Positions 47,235 to 58,054 of a DNA stretch of 64,000 bases are shown piece by piece. Source of the DNA: Callorhinus ursinus (Eukaryota > Chordata > Mammalia > Carnivora > Otariidae); the NCBI RefSeq assembly GCF_003265705.1, contig NW_020312867.1, positions 7,565,470-7,629,469 of the forward strand, given 5' to 3'. Under the pieces are notes generated by a model, which saw only the letters and a program-made list of their open reading frames with translations, had not been told where the DNA came from and ran no database searches. Made by a program: the position numbers and the translations under genes. Positions within the stretch are counted from its first letter, which is position 1. Every line of letters begins with the position of its first letter.

Positions 47235-47840
47235 CTGACTTTTTCTAATTATGAAGTTACATAGAGTAATTTTATAACATTCATATGAAACATAAAATTA
47301 TGAAAAATAAAATTAAAAATCCCATGTAATCCTTCCCAAAGATAAAGACCCTTAAAATTTGGGGTATATATTCTTCCAGATTATTTTTTTATATTTTAAA
47401 CACATATATGTATATGTATAAATATATATAACAAAGACTAGCTTATACTATCCCATAATTTTCCTTTCTCAGTTAATATATCATTAACAACTTTTTATCT
47501 CGTAAGTCCTCAATTATTATCACTGTTTAAAGCTGCATGCAATTCTAATGTGTTATGTATCATAAATTAGCAAATTCTCTATTGACGGACATTTAGATTT
47601 TCACACCCTCATTATGAGCAATGCTAAGAAGGAAATGTAGGATTTAGACATCTTTGTGAACTTATCCATTTATTCCGTGTGTATTAATTCTGGGTCAAAG
47701 GGTAACATAGATTCATTTTGTTTAACTTTGTTTTAGACACTGAATATATATTACAAATGGCTTTCCAAAATATATTGCATTAATTTAAACTCACAGAGTA
47801 CACAGTTGTCCCCATTTTGCCTCACCCTTACCAAGAGTAG
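47235..47840 (-). mobile_element. Old L1 3' part, antisense (diverged)
   Basis: TAATTCTGGGTCAAAGGGTA and TACAAATGGCTTTCCAAAAT are inverse L1 phrases. Edges are unclear. Confidence 0.6.
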
Positions 47841-47858
47841 CTAGAAAGTATATTTTTA

Positions 47859-48063
47859 TTTTTTTATTTTTTTTTAAGATTTTATTTATTTATTTGACAG
47901 AGAGATAGAGAGAGCACAAGTAGGCAGAGTGGCAAGCAGAGGGAGAGGGAGAAGCAGGCTCTCTGCTGAGCAGGGAACCGGACGTGGGGCTCGATCCCAG
48001 GACCCCAGGATCATGATCTGAGCCGAAGGCAGCCACTTAACTGACTGAGCCACCCAGGCGCCC
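47859..48063 (-). mobile_element. Carnivore SINE, antisense, with target-site duplication
   Basis: CTAGAAAGTATATTTTTA at 47841-47858 and CTAGAAAGTGTATTTTTA at 48064-48081. Confidence 0.95.
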
Positions 48064-48241
48064 CTAGAAAGTGTATTTTTAAAGACTGAGTGCTAGCCTT
48101 CCAGATATTCTGTAAGAACTCAGTAAACGTATGCAGTAGCCAATAGTCTGGCCTAATCCATTTGCTGGGATGGCTGAGATTTCTGCTTTATTTTACTTTA
48201 TTACTTGCTCACTGCCCAACTTTTTATCTCATCTGAAGTTG

Positions 48242-48249
48242 TATAAAGG
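48242..48249 (+). promoter_or_regulatory. TATA box of the orphan defensin-like exon
   Basis: TATAAAGG followed by ACAGAGCTCC, 91 bases before the ATG. The layout and wording match the DEFB132 promoter (TATAAAGGCAGTAGCTCC) and the DEFB129 one. Confidence 0.65.
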
Positions 48250-48332
48250 ACAGAGCTCCAGGCAAGTGACATAGGTACCTCTGTCCATCCACCCCACTGC
48301 ACTGTCCCCAGGCATGTCCCCATCCTTCAGGC

Positions 48333-48390
48333 ATGAAGTTCTTGCCTCCGGCTTTTGCTGCTCTCCTGTTCCTGGCTTCATTGACTTTAA
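48333..48390 (+). CDS. Orphan signal-peptide exon, beta-defensin type (exon 1 of an unknown or decayed gene)
   Basis: ATG at 48333 opens a hydrophobic leader (M-K-F-L-P-P-A-F-A-A-L-L-F-L-A-S-L). It runs to a donor GTAACC at 48391, giving 58 coding bases and a phase-1 end, exactly as in DEFB129 exon 1. The leader also resembles human DEFB132 (M-K-F-L-L-L-V-L-A-A-L, from memory). It lies between DEFB129 and DEFB132 on the same strand, with its own TATA box. No six-cysteine exon was found between here and 56.3 kb. Either that exon was lost (a relic paralogue), or it is a different small secreted product; one weak exon candidate lies at 50683-50729. Unproven as a gene. Confidence 0.5.
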
Positions 48391-48644
48391 GTAACCTGGA
48401 ATTCTCCGCATCAAGAAGAGAGTGACGGAGGGGAAGGGAGATGAAAACAAAAGCATTAGATACATCTATTTTTAAAACAAAAGAAAAAATTTAAGTGGAC
48501 ATCTACCTATAGGAGTAGGAGGAAATAAAGCAGAGAAGACAGGTTTCTTTTTTAAAAAGCTAGCCTTCTCTGAATATACCCTATTTGGAAGATTTAACTT
48601 TGGAATCACTTAAATATTTCACCTAATATAAAAAATCAACATCT

Positions 48645-48839
48645 GGGGGTGCCTGGGTGTCTCAGTCGGTTAAGCGTCTGCCTTTGGCTCAAGTCATGAT
48701 CCTGAAGTCCCGGGATCGAGTCCCGCATCGGGCTCCCTGCTCAGCGGGGAGTCTGCTTCTCCCTCTGCCCCTCCCCCCTCTCATGCTCACTCTCTGTCTC
48801 ATTCTTTCTCTCTCAAATAAATAAAATTTTTTTAAAAAG
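48645..48839 (+). mobile_element. Carnivore SINE with target-site duplication
   Basis: TCAACATCT at 48636-48644 and 48840-48848. Confidence 0.94.
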
Positions 48840-48931
48840 TCAACATCTTAAAAGTAAAATTAAAAGCCAAAGAAATCAAATTAACCCATGTGTTGAACTG
48901 GTAGCATGACCACAAACAGAAGAACTATTTG

Positions 48932-49307
48932 GGGGCACCTGTACCTGTGTGGCTTAGTCAATTGAGCATCTGACTCTTGATTTCAGCTCAGGTCATGAGC
49001 TCAGGGTCGTGAGATGGAGCCCCATGTCCAGCTCCGCATCAGGCTTCGTGCCAGGCATGGAGCCTGCTCAAGATTCTCTCTCTCGGGCTCCAGGGTGGCT
49101 CAGTCGTTAAGCATCTGCCTTCAGCTCAAGTCATGCCCCCGGGAGTCCTGGGATCGAGCCCCGCATCGGGCTCCCTGCTCAGCGGGAAGCCTGCTTCTCC
49201 GTCTCCCACTCCCCCTGCTTGTGTTCCCTCTCTCGCTGTGTCTTTCTCTATCAAGCAAATAAATAAAATCTTAAAAAAAAAAAGATTCTCTCTCTCAAAA
49301 AAGAATG
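48932..49307 (+). mobile_element. Carnivore SINE containing a second SINE
   Basis: Outer element flanked by AGAACTATTTG at 48921-48931 and 49308-49318. Its 3' end is split at the pyrimidine tract. Confidence 0.93.
49085..49282 (+). mobile_element. Carnivore SINE nested in the SINE at 48932-49307
   Basis: AGATTCTCTCTCTC before (49071-49084) and after (49283-49296). Confidence 0.95.
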
Positions 49308-49549
49308 AGAACTATTTGAAGTGATGGGAAATAATCATTCCCATTTTTGTAAATGGAGAAACTGGAAAAATAAAATACATGTTCATCAAACAGTACTGTT
49401 TTTGGCTAACTCACTGTATATTCATATGTGTAAAGTGATGTAAAATTAGAAAAGAATTGTGGAGATCCACATTTTTAGGTGTGAAAAGAGCTCTTGGACA
49501 CATTAAATTTTTGAAAGGAAGCTAAAGAACCCTAAGTAGAGAATAATAC

Positions 49550-49740
49550 AATTATTTTTTATAATTTGCTCAATATCACTGAGTAAATTTGGCTTTTTGT
49601 TCTTTTGGTGTACAGTTCTATGAATTTTGATATGTTTAGATTCATGCAACCACCACCACAAACAGAACATACAATAGCTTCATTGCCTAAAAAATTCCCC
49701 TTCGTATTCACTTTCATCCTACCACAACCCTGAAGCTGAA
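49550..49740 (-). mobile_element. Old L1 fragment, antisense
   Basis: GTGTACAGTTCTATGAATTT and CAACCACCACCACAAACAGA are typical inverse sequence of an old L1. Confidence 0.6.
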
Positions 49741-49992
49741 GATGACTGAAGAAAAGACTAGCTGATGTTTAAGAAAATCACTACAACCATCACTTACTGG
49801 TTTCAGGTGACAACATAACAACAGTTTACTACTGTCATTGTCCATACCTACAGACAATTTATCTTATATTTTTGAACAAAAAGACATTTACACAATCCTG
49901 ATAATCGAGTGCAAGAGCCATGTACCAATGTACTGCTTTCACTTAAATCTCTGAGGCATTTGTACTACTCTTCTATTAAAATCAGGATTTTA

Positions 49993-50209
49993 GGGGCTCC
50001 TGGGTGGCTCAGTCAGTTAAGCATCTGCCTTCTGCTCAGGTCTTGATCTCAGGGTCCTGGGATCGAGCCCAGTGTGGGGCTCCCTCCTCAGCGGGGAGCC
50101 TGCTTCTCCTTCTCCCTCTGCCTCTCCCCCTGCTTATGCTCTCTCTCTGTCTGTCAAATAAATAAGTAAAATCTTTAAAAATAAAAAAATTAAATTAAAA
50201 AAATAAAAT
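49993..50209 (+). mobile_element. Carnivore SINE with target-site duplication
   Basis: AAAATCAGGATTTTA at 49978-49992 and 50210-50224. Confidence 0.95.
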
Positions 50210-50224
50210 AAAATCAGGATTTTA

Positions 50225-51211
50225 GCGCTTGCCATCACCAGATGAAAAATTAAGAAGCAGCCTTTCTGTGGAGAGCAAGAATAATTGTGTACAAGGTAGA
50301 GAAGTATCCAAATAGGTGACAACTTCTGTGTAATAAAAATCTGTGTAAAGTTAAAAAGAAAAAAAGAGCCTTAATTCTCCCTGTTAGAGACTTATTACAC
50401 TTCCCCTCCCTTTCCTTAGAACATTTACTTTAGAAAACTTGTAAGTTCTTTCTCTTTAAAATATATGCAAATCTTTTTAAAATGTAAATAGACCTCTTGA
50501 CCTCTTTACAACCCAGGAACGTCTTTCCAAAGACCTGGGAGCCACCTCTTTGAAATGTAGTCATCAAGAAAGATGGCACACATCTCCCAGTTTCTGGAGC
50601 CTAGACAGGAGCCTAACTCAGCAGATTCCTAGGGTTCCTTGCTCCAAAATTCAAGGATATGAGAATTTTGTTTTTCCTTTAGATGAAACCAATCAGCAAA
50701 CACAGAGAGCCACTCCAATTATCAAGTGAATCTAGGATGAGCTATGTGTAACAAATGCTACTTTGACATCCTCTTACTTGAGGGCTAGTGACCGTTTATC
50801 TTGAGAAAATGTCTCTAATGAGTTGTATCTGCTTGGCTACAGGTATGGGTAAGACCTCGGCCTTTGCAATCTCTCAGCAGGCTGTCTGTGATGTGTATTG
50901 TGTTCTGGTTTAATGCCTATTCAGTGACAAAACTGTTTTTTCTCTTCTACCTCTGTGGGGAGGTTTTATGGGTTGAGAAGAGATTTTGTTTTTAGTTATA
51001 TTCTCCCCAACAATAGCAAATACAAACATACATGTGCGTGTGCACACGCACCCACACACATATGCACATGTGCACGTGCATGCACAGATGGCACCAACAA
51101 AACTAAGTGAAAAAAAGAAAAAGAAGTGAAAGTGGACTACAAGCACAACAATAAAAGTGCTAACATGTGCCTCAACAAGGAGAATATCTTGCCTTGGATG
51201 TTAGATTAAGC
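50225..51211. other. Unique sequence with one weak exon candidate
   Basis: No repeat recognised. A pyrimidine tract and AG at 50681-50682 precede a short frame that would splice in phase with the orphan exon and stop at 50727-50729. It lacks cysteines and could be chance. Confidence 0.4.
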
Positions 51212-51235
51212 CAGTTGCTCTCAAAGTGTGGTCTC

Positions 51236-51997
51236 TGAAAAAGGAGTCTTTGTGCAGCCACTATGGAAAACAATATGGAGGATGGAAGTTTTTCAAAAAA
51301 TCATAGATGGAACTACCAAGGATGCAGCAATTCCACTTCTAGGCATTTAGTTGAAGGAAACAAAAGTACTAATTTAAAAATGTATCTTGTTCACTGCAGC
51401 ATTATTTACAATAGCCAGGATATGGGAACAACCTAAGTGTCCATTGGTGAATGAATGGATAGATGTGGTTTATATATGCAATGGAATATTATTCAGCCAT
51501 AAAAAAGAATGAAATCTTGCCACTTGCAACAGCATGAATTGAGGGCATTATGCTAAGTCAGAGAAAGACAAATGTAATATGATCTTACTTATATGTGGAA
51601 TCTAAACCAAACAAAACTCAAGCTCACAGAAATAGAGAACAGAATGTTGGTTGCCAGAGGTGAGAATGAGGGGTGGGCAAATGAATGAAGGGGATCAAAT
51701 GGCACAAATTTCCAGCTCTAAAATAAATAAGTTATGGGGACAAACTATACAACATGGCAACTATATTTAATAATACTGTATTGCATATTTGAAAGTTGCT
51801 AAGAGAGCAAATCTGAAGTTCTCAACACAAGAAAAAGGAAACTCTGTAATTATGTATGGTAATGGGTGTTAAGTAGACTTATTAGTGTGGTGATCATTTC
51901 TAAATCCATCAAAATTCTATATGGATACAGAATCATTATGTTCTATACCTAAAATTAATATAACATATTCAATGATACCTTAATTTAAAAAAAAAAG
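51236..51997 (+). mobile_element. 5'-truncated old L1 inside the MER5A, with target-site duplication
   Basis: L1 late ORF2 and 3' UTR flanked by AAGTGTGGTCTC at 51224-51235 and 51998-52009. Confidence 0.92.
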
Positions 51998-52059
51998 AAG
52001 TGTGGTCTCAGAACCGGCAGCATCAACACCATGGGAATGTTTCAGAAATGCCAATCTTA

Positions 52060-52322
52060 GGGGCACCTGGGTAGCTCAGTTGGTTGAGCATCTGATTCTT
52101 GATTTCAGCTCAGGTCATGATCTCAGGGTCATGAGATTGAGGCCTGCATCCAGCTCCATGCTCAGCACAGAGTCTGCTTGGGATTCTCTCCCTCTTCCTC
52201 TACCCCGCCCTCCTTCACCCCACCCCACTGGCTCACTCTCCCTCTCAAAAAAAAAAAAAAAAAAAAAAAAGTCTGTCTCTGCCTCTCCCCTTTCTAAAAA
52301 ATAAAAAGAAATTTAAAAAAAA
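52060..52322 (+). mobile_element. Carnivore SINE inside the MER5A, with target-site duplication
   Basis: ATGCCAATCTTA at 52048-52059 and ATGCCCATCTTA at 52323-52334. It has a long A tract and a duplicated pyrimidine end. Confidence 0.93.
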
Positions 52323-52590
52323 ATGCCCATCTTAGACCTACCTGAGACCCACTGAATCGGCAACTCTGGGGGTAGGGGCTCAGCAATCTGCATTTTCACC
52401 AATCTCCCGGGTGACCAGGACACACGCTACAGTTTGAAAACCACAAAACCAGGCAACTAGACCTGAGAACCACCTGTCAAATCTGGAGGGTCCCCACACA
52501 TGAGTGGATGCAGAAGTGGATGGAAGGGAATTATTGCACTGAACTGGTCACTCAAGTGTCTCTGAAACATCAAATTTAAAAAACCCTTAT

Positions 52591-52706
52591 GGGGTGAATG
52601 GCTGGCTCAGTTGGTAGAGCATGTGACTCTTGATTTCAGGGTCATGAGTTCAAGCCCCATGTTGGTTGTGGAGCCTACTTAAAAATAAATAAATAAAATA
52701 AATCTT
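52591..52706 (+). mobile_element. Short tRNA-type SINE
   Basis: GGGGTGAATGGCTGGCTCAG head and CAAGCCCCATGTTGGTTGTG body, (AAAT)n tail. Confidence 0.85.
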
Positions 52707-52987
52707 AAAAAATAAAATAAAATTTAAAAGCCTTTATAAAGGGAGTACTTCAGCTGTGTGAGAAACTCAGCAGGCCCTCTCCATCCTCACCATTTCACTG
52801 GTGAAAATCACAAAAACAATCATTTAAAAGTCTCTGGGAAAAAGAAAGGACAAAAAAGTTTTAAAGTGAAGTCCCTGGAAATTTACCTAAGGGCATACAG
52901 CAAATCAGGAAGCACTTATTCAAGAAAACTACTAAATCTCAATAAGACAGTAGGAGTCTATAACATTGGGACCAGCACTTGCTCCCA

Positions 52988-52988
<1 letters not shown>

Positions 52989-53033
<45 letters not shown>
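52989..53033. repeat. (CA)n microsatellite, about 22 units
   Basis: Pure CA run followed by CTCACAGC. It inflates an open frame at 52758-53345 that is not a gene. Confidence 0.95.
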
Positions 53034-53038
<5 letters not shown>

Positions 53039-53039
53039 G

Positions 53040-54180
53040 CAGGTTCATGAACTCTTGGCAGGGGCAGCTCAAAATACAGTGACTCTCTTTCCCCCAGCCC
53101 CCAGCGATAGGGTTATAGTCCCACCCCACGAGAAGTGTCTCTCATTCCAGCCTTCACCCCAGCTGTATTCAAGGCAAGCACAGTCCAAAAGACTGAACCT
53201 CCCTCTCCTCCACCTAACTACCACTCCTAGGGTGGAGGCTCTACCTCAGGCGCACCAAGCCAAGAATACTTGGACTGTGATCACCCTCCCTCCTCATAGG
53301 CAGAGGTTCCAAGAGGTGCAAGCCAAGAAGACAAAGGTTCCATGATCCCAGCATAAGCTCCAGCTCATAGGGCAGTGGTGTCACTCCAGAAGAAGCCAGT
53401 TTGCTCCAGGTTCCAAGGGTACAGACAAGATAGGAGCACTGGTATGTTTGTAACACTTTTCAAGCCAGACCTCTCTTGTTTTCTAAAACAGAAATTTAGC
53501 TATCTTATATATAGTGTAGAGTTGGGCTTGCCTTATGATCTAATATGACATTTTCAAAGTGAATTGATAGGGCAGGTAAATATTTAATCAGAATTCTGCA
53601 ATATTTTAAATTAAGTATTTTTTATGTTTTTAAAAAGTCCTTCACTACGTAGTGTGTGCGGTCTTCTGATATTTAGGTTGCAGACATTTAATTAGATTTA
53701 GACTTTTGAGTGCTCATCTTTGTAACAAAAACTTTATACAGTACCCTTAGATATTCCTCTCTTTTCACAGTATCTACTAGTTCCCTTCTAGAACAATGAC
53801 ATAATTAGCATATTTTTTCTTTCTCCTCCCTTTCCAACACCATCCAATATGAGTCAATACAAGACTTTCTCAATGTTATCTCTACATTGCCAAATATGTC
53901 TATACTTTTATTACTTGCTTCCTCAGCCTTGATTGATGTTCTCTGAGTTACACCTATTGAAGACAAGGCAATCAGAAAGTTAGTCCCTTTCTCTTGGGAT
54001 GCTCACCTTTGAAACCCAGCCACCATTCTGTAAGGAAGCCCACAGGGAGAGGCCTAAATGAAGAGGACCTTCATGCCCACTGAGTTTCCAACTGACAGCA
54101 CCACCTTGGCAGTCGTATGAGTGAGCCATCTTGGAAATAGATCCTCCAGCCCTCGTTGACATGCCCCAGTGGACACCATG
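53040..54180. other. Unique sequence, no gene recognised
   Basis: About 1.1 kb without a supported exon or a recognisable repeat. Confidence 0.55.
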
Positions 54181-54305
54181 TGGAGCAGAGGTGAGCCTCT
54201 TCTACTGAACCCTGCACAAACTGCAAATTCATGAGCTGAATGAATGGCTGTTATTGTTGTAAGCCAGTTTGTTATGTAGCAACAGATAACTGGAACAATA
54301 AGTAG
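54180..54305 (+). mobile_element. Tail of an ancient LTR or MER repeat
   Basis: CTGAATGAATGGCTGTTATT followed by GTTATGTAGCAACAGATAAC and TGGAACAATA resembles the 3' end of a mammal-wide repeat. The family is not certain. Confidence 0.45.
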
Positions 54306-54766
54306 CACCTGAAGTTCTTTCCTAAACCAGGGACTTAGGGTACCCAGACCAAGATAAGAGAAGTGTTTCTAGAGTGCTAAACGGCATGCCAAGTTCAACT
54401 CTTCCACCTATTCCTGTGCAGGAAACTTATTATTCTAACCCAGTTAGTCAGCTGGTATCGACTAATATAAAACATGATGGATTAGCCAATGTGAAGATGC
54501 CCCCTTGCTGCCCAACTGGGTCAAGAGAATTCTATTGGCTCTAAGATACCCAGGCCAAGGAACTCAGACTGGTCTATTGTGCATCTAAGGTGATATCCTT
54601 GGTGATTTTTGACTAGCATGACTAACAGATTTCATACTATTGTTTAGAGCTTAAATGCCCACTCCCCATGAATAAGGTGATATCTCTTACCCTCCCCAAG
54701 ACAGTCACTCCTTCAGACCCACTCCTGAGAGTAGCTGTGGAAGGACTGAGGTGAATCCCAGAAATT

Positions 54767-55045
54767 ATGGAATGGTTGCTGACTCCTCTAGGGTGCAAGT
54801 CGTGTACCCATAGGGCAAACAAGAAAAGTCATTTTTACAAATTGGAAGAACATCCCAGGAGGGATATAGTGACCAGTCTGGAAAATGTCCCATTTAGTCA
54901 TAAGGGTCAATCAGTTAATGGCTATTATTCCTATTGGTGGGCATATACATGGTATGGAAATGGACAAAGTGTACATCTGGGTCAAACTACTTCAAGGGTC
55001 TATTGCTTTACTCCCCCAAAAAGACAATTAAATAAAAACTGCTAA
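54767..55045 (+). other. Unrecognised 92-codon open frame, possibly an old retroviral envelope fragment
   Basis: The frame has no SINE, L1 or simple repeat beneath it. Its middle is rich in tyrosine and tryptophan (about residues 55-70, Y-Y-S-Y-W-W-A-Y-T-W-Y), followed by a short G-Q-S-V stretch and a C-F-T-P-P run. This loosely suggests a viral surface protein remnant, but I cannot name a family. There is no upstream partner frame. It may equally be chance. Confidence 0.25.
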
Positions 55046-55854
55046 GTGGCCTAATCAACAAAAAAAAGGTAAATGATTGCGGACCTGAAGTAGTAGCAAT
55101 ATTAATGTTAGAGAAAGAACACATTTCCCTACTTCTGATTTCCAGTGGAGGAACTAAGGGCTTAGAAGAGCCACATACACCTCACACATTCTCTTCAAAG
55201 AGGATGTGGCTGCCACAGAGCAGCAACAAGGAAACTTACCCGAAGGAGCAGGCCAGAGCTGATCTGCAGAGGTGGTCACTGGGCAGAGAGACAGTTGCCT
55301 GAGGACACAGCCAGCGCTGCTACTGGACTGGCCACCAGGTGGAAAGAGTCTGGCCTGGGCAAGGCTGGAGCTCGTCTGAGAGCCACAGGGCTCCTTGGCT
55401 GAATTTAAAAATGGAAAACTGGAACCCAGAATGGAATTGTCATTTTGTGGTATCCCTCCAACACCCTCTTTGTCAAAACCCAACACAGGGCCAGTTGGCA
55501 AAAGAGGCATGTTTCCAGGATCCAAATCCAGTATTGCAGAGCAGCTCAAAGAAGGGTGGATTTGGCGCTAAGAGAGAATAAACTGGTTATCAGCACATCT
55601 ACATGCTGAGGAGAGCAGAGAAGGATCCAAGAACAACTTCATACCACCACCAAATCACCCCCTTCTTGTTGGATAAATAATAGATACTTCTGTGAGTTAA
55701 GCCACTGTTAGCTGAGTTGCCTGTCTCTTGCAACCTCACGCATTTCTAATTGAAACAGGAAGAGTGTTGGAGTGTCCTTACTGAGCTGCCCTCCTAGGGA
55801 ATGAGTCTCTCCTATAGGTCTAATCACTGCATGGTGTTGGATTATATTTTATAT

Positions 55855-56125
55855 TCAATTGCATTCATGTTTTACCATCGTTGAGATCGCTTTCAGTTTT
55901 TTCTGCTATTGCAAACAGTGTTGAGAGAAACTTCTTTGTGTACTTACTTGTTCAATTATTTCCATTAGACAAAAGTCCAAGAATAGTTCCTGAGGCAAAA
56001 TATAGGCATTTTTCAAGACTTCTGATGTATATTGCCAAATTGCTCTCCAAAAGCAAAACAATACCAATCAGCACGCCCAGCAACAGTGAAAGAGAGTACT
56101 CGTTCTCACCAACACTGGCTAGAAA
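55855..56125 (-). mobile_element. Old L1 fragment, antisense
   Basis: TGCTATTGCAAACAGTGTTG, then ATTGCCAAATTGCTCTCCAA, the inverse of the L1 ORF2 end. Confidence 0.7.
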
Positions 56126-56334
56126 GCAGAGTTTGAAAGATGGGTGCTGTGAACTGATACTCTCTTTGTTCTGCTTCCTCCCCTCCCCACAGCCTAGAAT
56201 ACAGGTGCTCAATAAATCAGTCAGAGCTCCAGACCAGTAGACATTATGATCTAATCTGACTGTTCTGGATGGCAAAGAACTCTTCCCTGGCTCACTGCCC
56301 AGTATCCTGGCATCATGTGGCTCCTATAAAGGCA

Positions 56335-56342
56335 GTAGCTCC
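56335..56342 (+). promoter_or_regulatory. TATA box of the DEFB132-like gene
   Basis: TATAAAGG followed by CAGTAGCTCC, 76 bases before the ATG. Confidence 0.75.
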
Positions 56343-56410
56343 ACGCACATCACAAACAGGGCCCAGACGCCATTAAACCACCACCTGCTCCCCAAACCAC
56401 CCCTTCAGCC

Positions 56411-57972
56411 ATGAAGCTCCTGCTCCTCGTCTTTGCCTCCTTTGGGTTCCTGGGGACTCCAGGTAAAATGGATGGAGGAAGAGAGAGGAGGGCTGGGGGC
56501 CAGGAACACTAGCAGATCTGTTTGATAGACCTGGTGACAGACAAGCCAGTTGGAGGCTTGGAGGCAGGATTCACCCTACTGAGTTCCAACCTAAGGTGGG
56601 GGATCTCCCAATATTCACCACCAGCCTCAATACCCTGGACCCAGCCACCACCCTATATATGACCTTATACAAAGACCAGCCCCCCAAACGTTTTTCCTGT
56701 TCTAAAACAAGAGTCAGCCTCAACCTGGTCCAAAATATCTTTCTGTCACTTTTCGTGAGCTCCCTATATCTACTAAACTCCTAAGATGCTGAGAAGGCAT
56801 CCCTCTCTGCCATTTACATCCTTTAAGATCAGCCCCAGGGTTAGTGCTTGGAGGAAAGACTGAGCCTGGGAGGAAGACACAGGGGTCCCATCCCCGTGTC
56901 CAACAGAGTGCTGGCCGGCAGGGCAAAGAGACCTCTCAGAGGGCAAGTTCACACAGGATGGCAAACAAGGTGCTCAACTTGAACCCTGGGGTGAAGAGAG
57001 CATGCAGAGCCAGAGAGAAAGAGAGAGAAAGCAGAGAGCCAGGCAATGGGTGTGTAGAAAGCCAGAGGAGGAGGGTTCTCAGAAAATGCCAGTGCTGAGG
57101 TGATGGCAGACAGCGGAGATAAAGCCCTCAGATTTAACCAGAAAGTGGCCCCTGGTGTCAGGCAGTGTATGAATGCACAAATACCCTGTCAGTAGCAACA
57201 GTCACTTTCCCTTTAATGCCTTCGGGAATGATGTGCCTTTTTTTTTCCTTTGCCCTGGGTTGACTGGTATTTAGTTTCATATTCCCTGAGAACAAATGAG
57301 GCAGAAACATCATATAAAGTGGAGGCTGTGGGGTAAGAATAGCCCGAATTCCCCCTTTCAAGTGTTCAAGTTCCTCCCTGACGTGAAGACCTGGCTCCCC
57401 ACGCCCTGATTTCACGCATACATTCTGTGGTAGCAGTGACAGCGAAAGTACAGGCTTTAACTCTAGAGGCAAAGCCACAAAGACTGGCAGAAGGAGAGCT
57501 CCTTAGAGTTCCCAAAGGCCGGCAGTCAAGGCAAGCTCTGTCTCCTCTTCCCTGCCTCCCCACCTCTCATTTGCCAGCTATCTCAAGCATCCATCTAGGA
57601 ATAAAATGCCAAACGTTCCTTTATAGCCCCGACCCCTGGGAAGTCCCTGGGCTGCTTCTACCCTTAACTTCCGCTCTTGTCCTCTCCTCTGCAGCCAGCG
57701 GGGGCAGGGCAAGGTGCACGCACAAGTTCCCGGGACGCTGCAAGATGTCCTGCAACTCCCTGGAAAGATCCATATTCATGTGCGACAGGTACAAACTGTG
57801 CTGTGTCAAAGACCCCTTAAGGACCATCGCACCACCTCCTGTCCACAAAGTTCAGAACCGCTGCAGAAAAACTACGAAAAGACAAAATGAGGAGCATCAA
57901 ATGGGTATACCACCAAAACCACTGTCATTGCCAAGTATTCAACATAACTACCGTACCCCTATAAAAGGTTGA
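56411..57972 (+). CDS. DEFB132: DEFB132-like beta-defensin (two exons: 56411-56462 and 57695-57972)
   Basis: Secreted beta-defensin of 109 aa. Exon 1 encodes a signal peptide (M-K-L-L-L-L-V-F-A-S-F-G-F-L) and ends at GT 56463. Exon 2 starts after the acceptor AG at 57693-57694, so Ala18 spans the junction. The cysteines are Cys25, 33, 37, 47, 53 and 54, with spacing 7-3-9-5-0. This matches the spacing in human DEFB132, as do the S-G-G near the start, F-M-C at the fourth cysteine, and a basic R/K/Q tail (human from memory). It is the next + strand defensin after DEFB129, as in human. The tail carries a seventh cysteine (Cys74) and is longer than in human (95 aa). AATAAA at 58049 ends the gene. 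Main doubt: the tail is divergent, so the name rests on spacing and position. Confidence 0.85.
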
Positions 57973-58048
57973 GGCTCCTTCCTTCTGCGGCTCCAATTCA
58001 TGACCCATCTCAAAGCTCCTGTCTTCTACATCACTCTGTCATTCACTT

Positions 58049-58054
58049 AATAAA
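58049..58054 (+). promoter_or_regulatory. Poly-A signal of the DEFB132-like gene
   Basis: AATAAA in the context TGTCATTCACTTAATAAACA, 77 bases after the stop. Close in wording to the DEFB129 signal. Confidence 0.8.

Larger units (their letters stand above)
51212..52445 (+). mobile_element. MER5A-like hAT transposon remnant, split by an L1 and a SINE
   Basis: Left end CAGTTGCTCTCAAAGTGTGG, middle CAGCATCAACACCATGGGAA (52019), right part CTGGGGGTAGGGGCTCAGCA (52366) and ending ACAGTTTGAAAACCAC. Removing the insertions at 51236-51997 and 52060-52322 restores the usual element of about 0.2 kb. Confidence 0.85.

Noticed and set aside
52758..53345. 195-codon + strand frame
   Set aside because: It contains the (CA)n tract read as Thr-His repeats and has no recognised domain or splice support.
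54500..54540. A Cys-Cys pair considered as the missing exon of the orphan defensin unit
   Set aside because: No other cysteines at beta-defensin spacing precede it, and the frame is closed upstream.
55105..55581. Frames on both strands
   Set aside because: Short, mutually overlapping, and without domain or splice evidence.
56844..57098. 84-codon + strand frame inside the DEFB132 intron
   Set aside because: Low-complexity R/E/K composition in a purine-rich intron, with no splice link.
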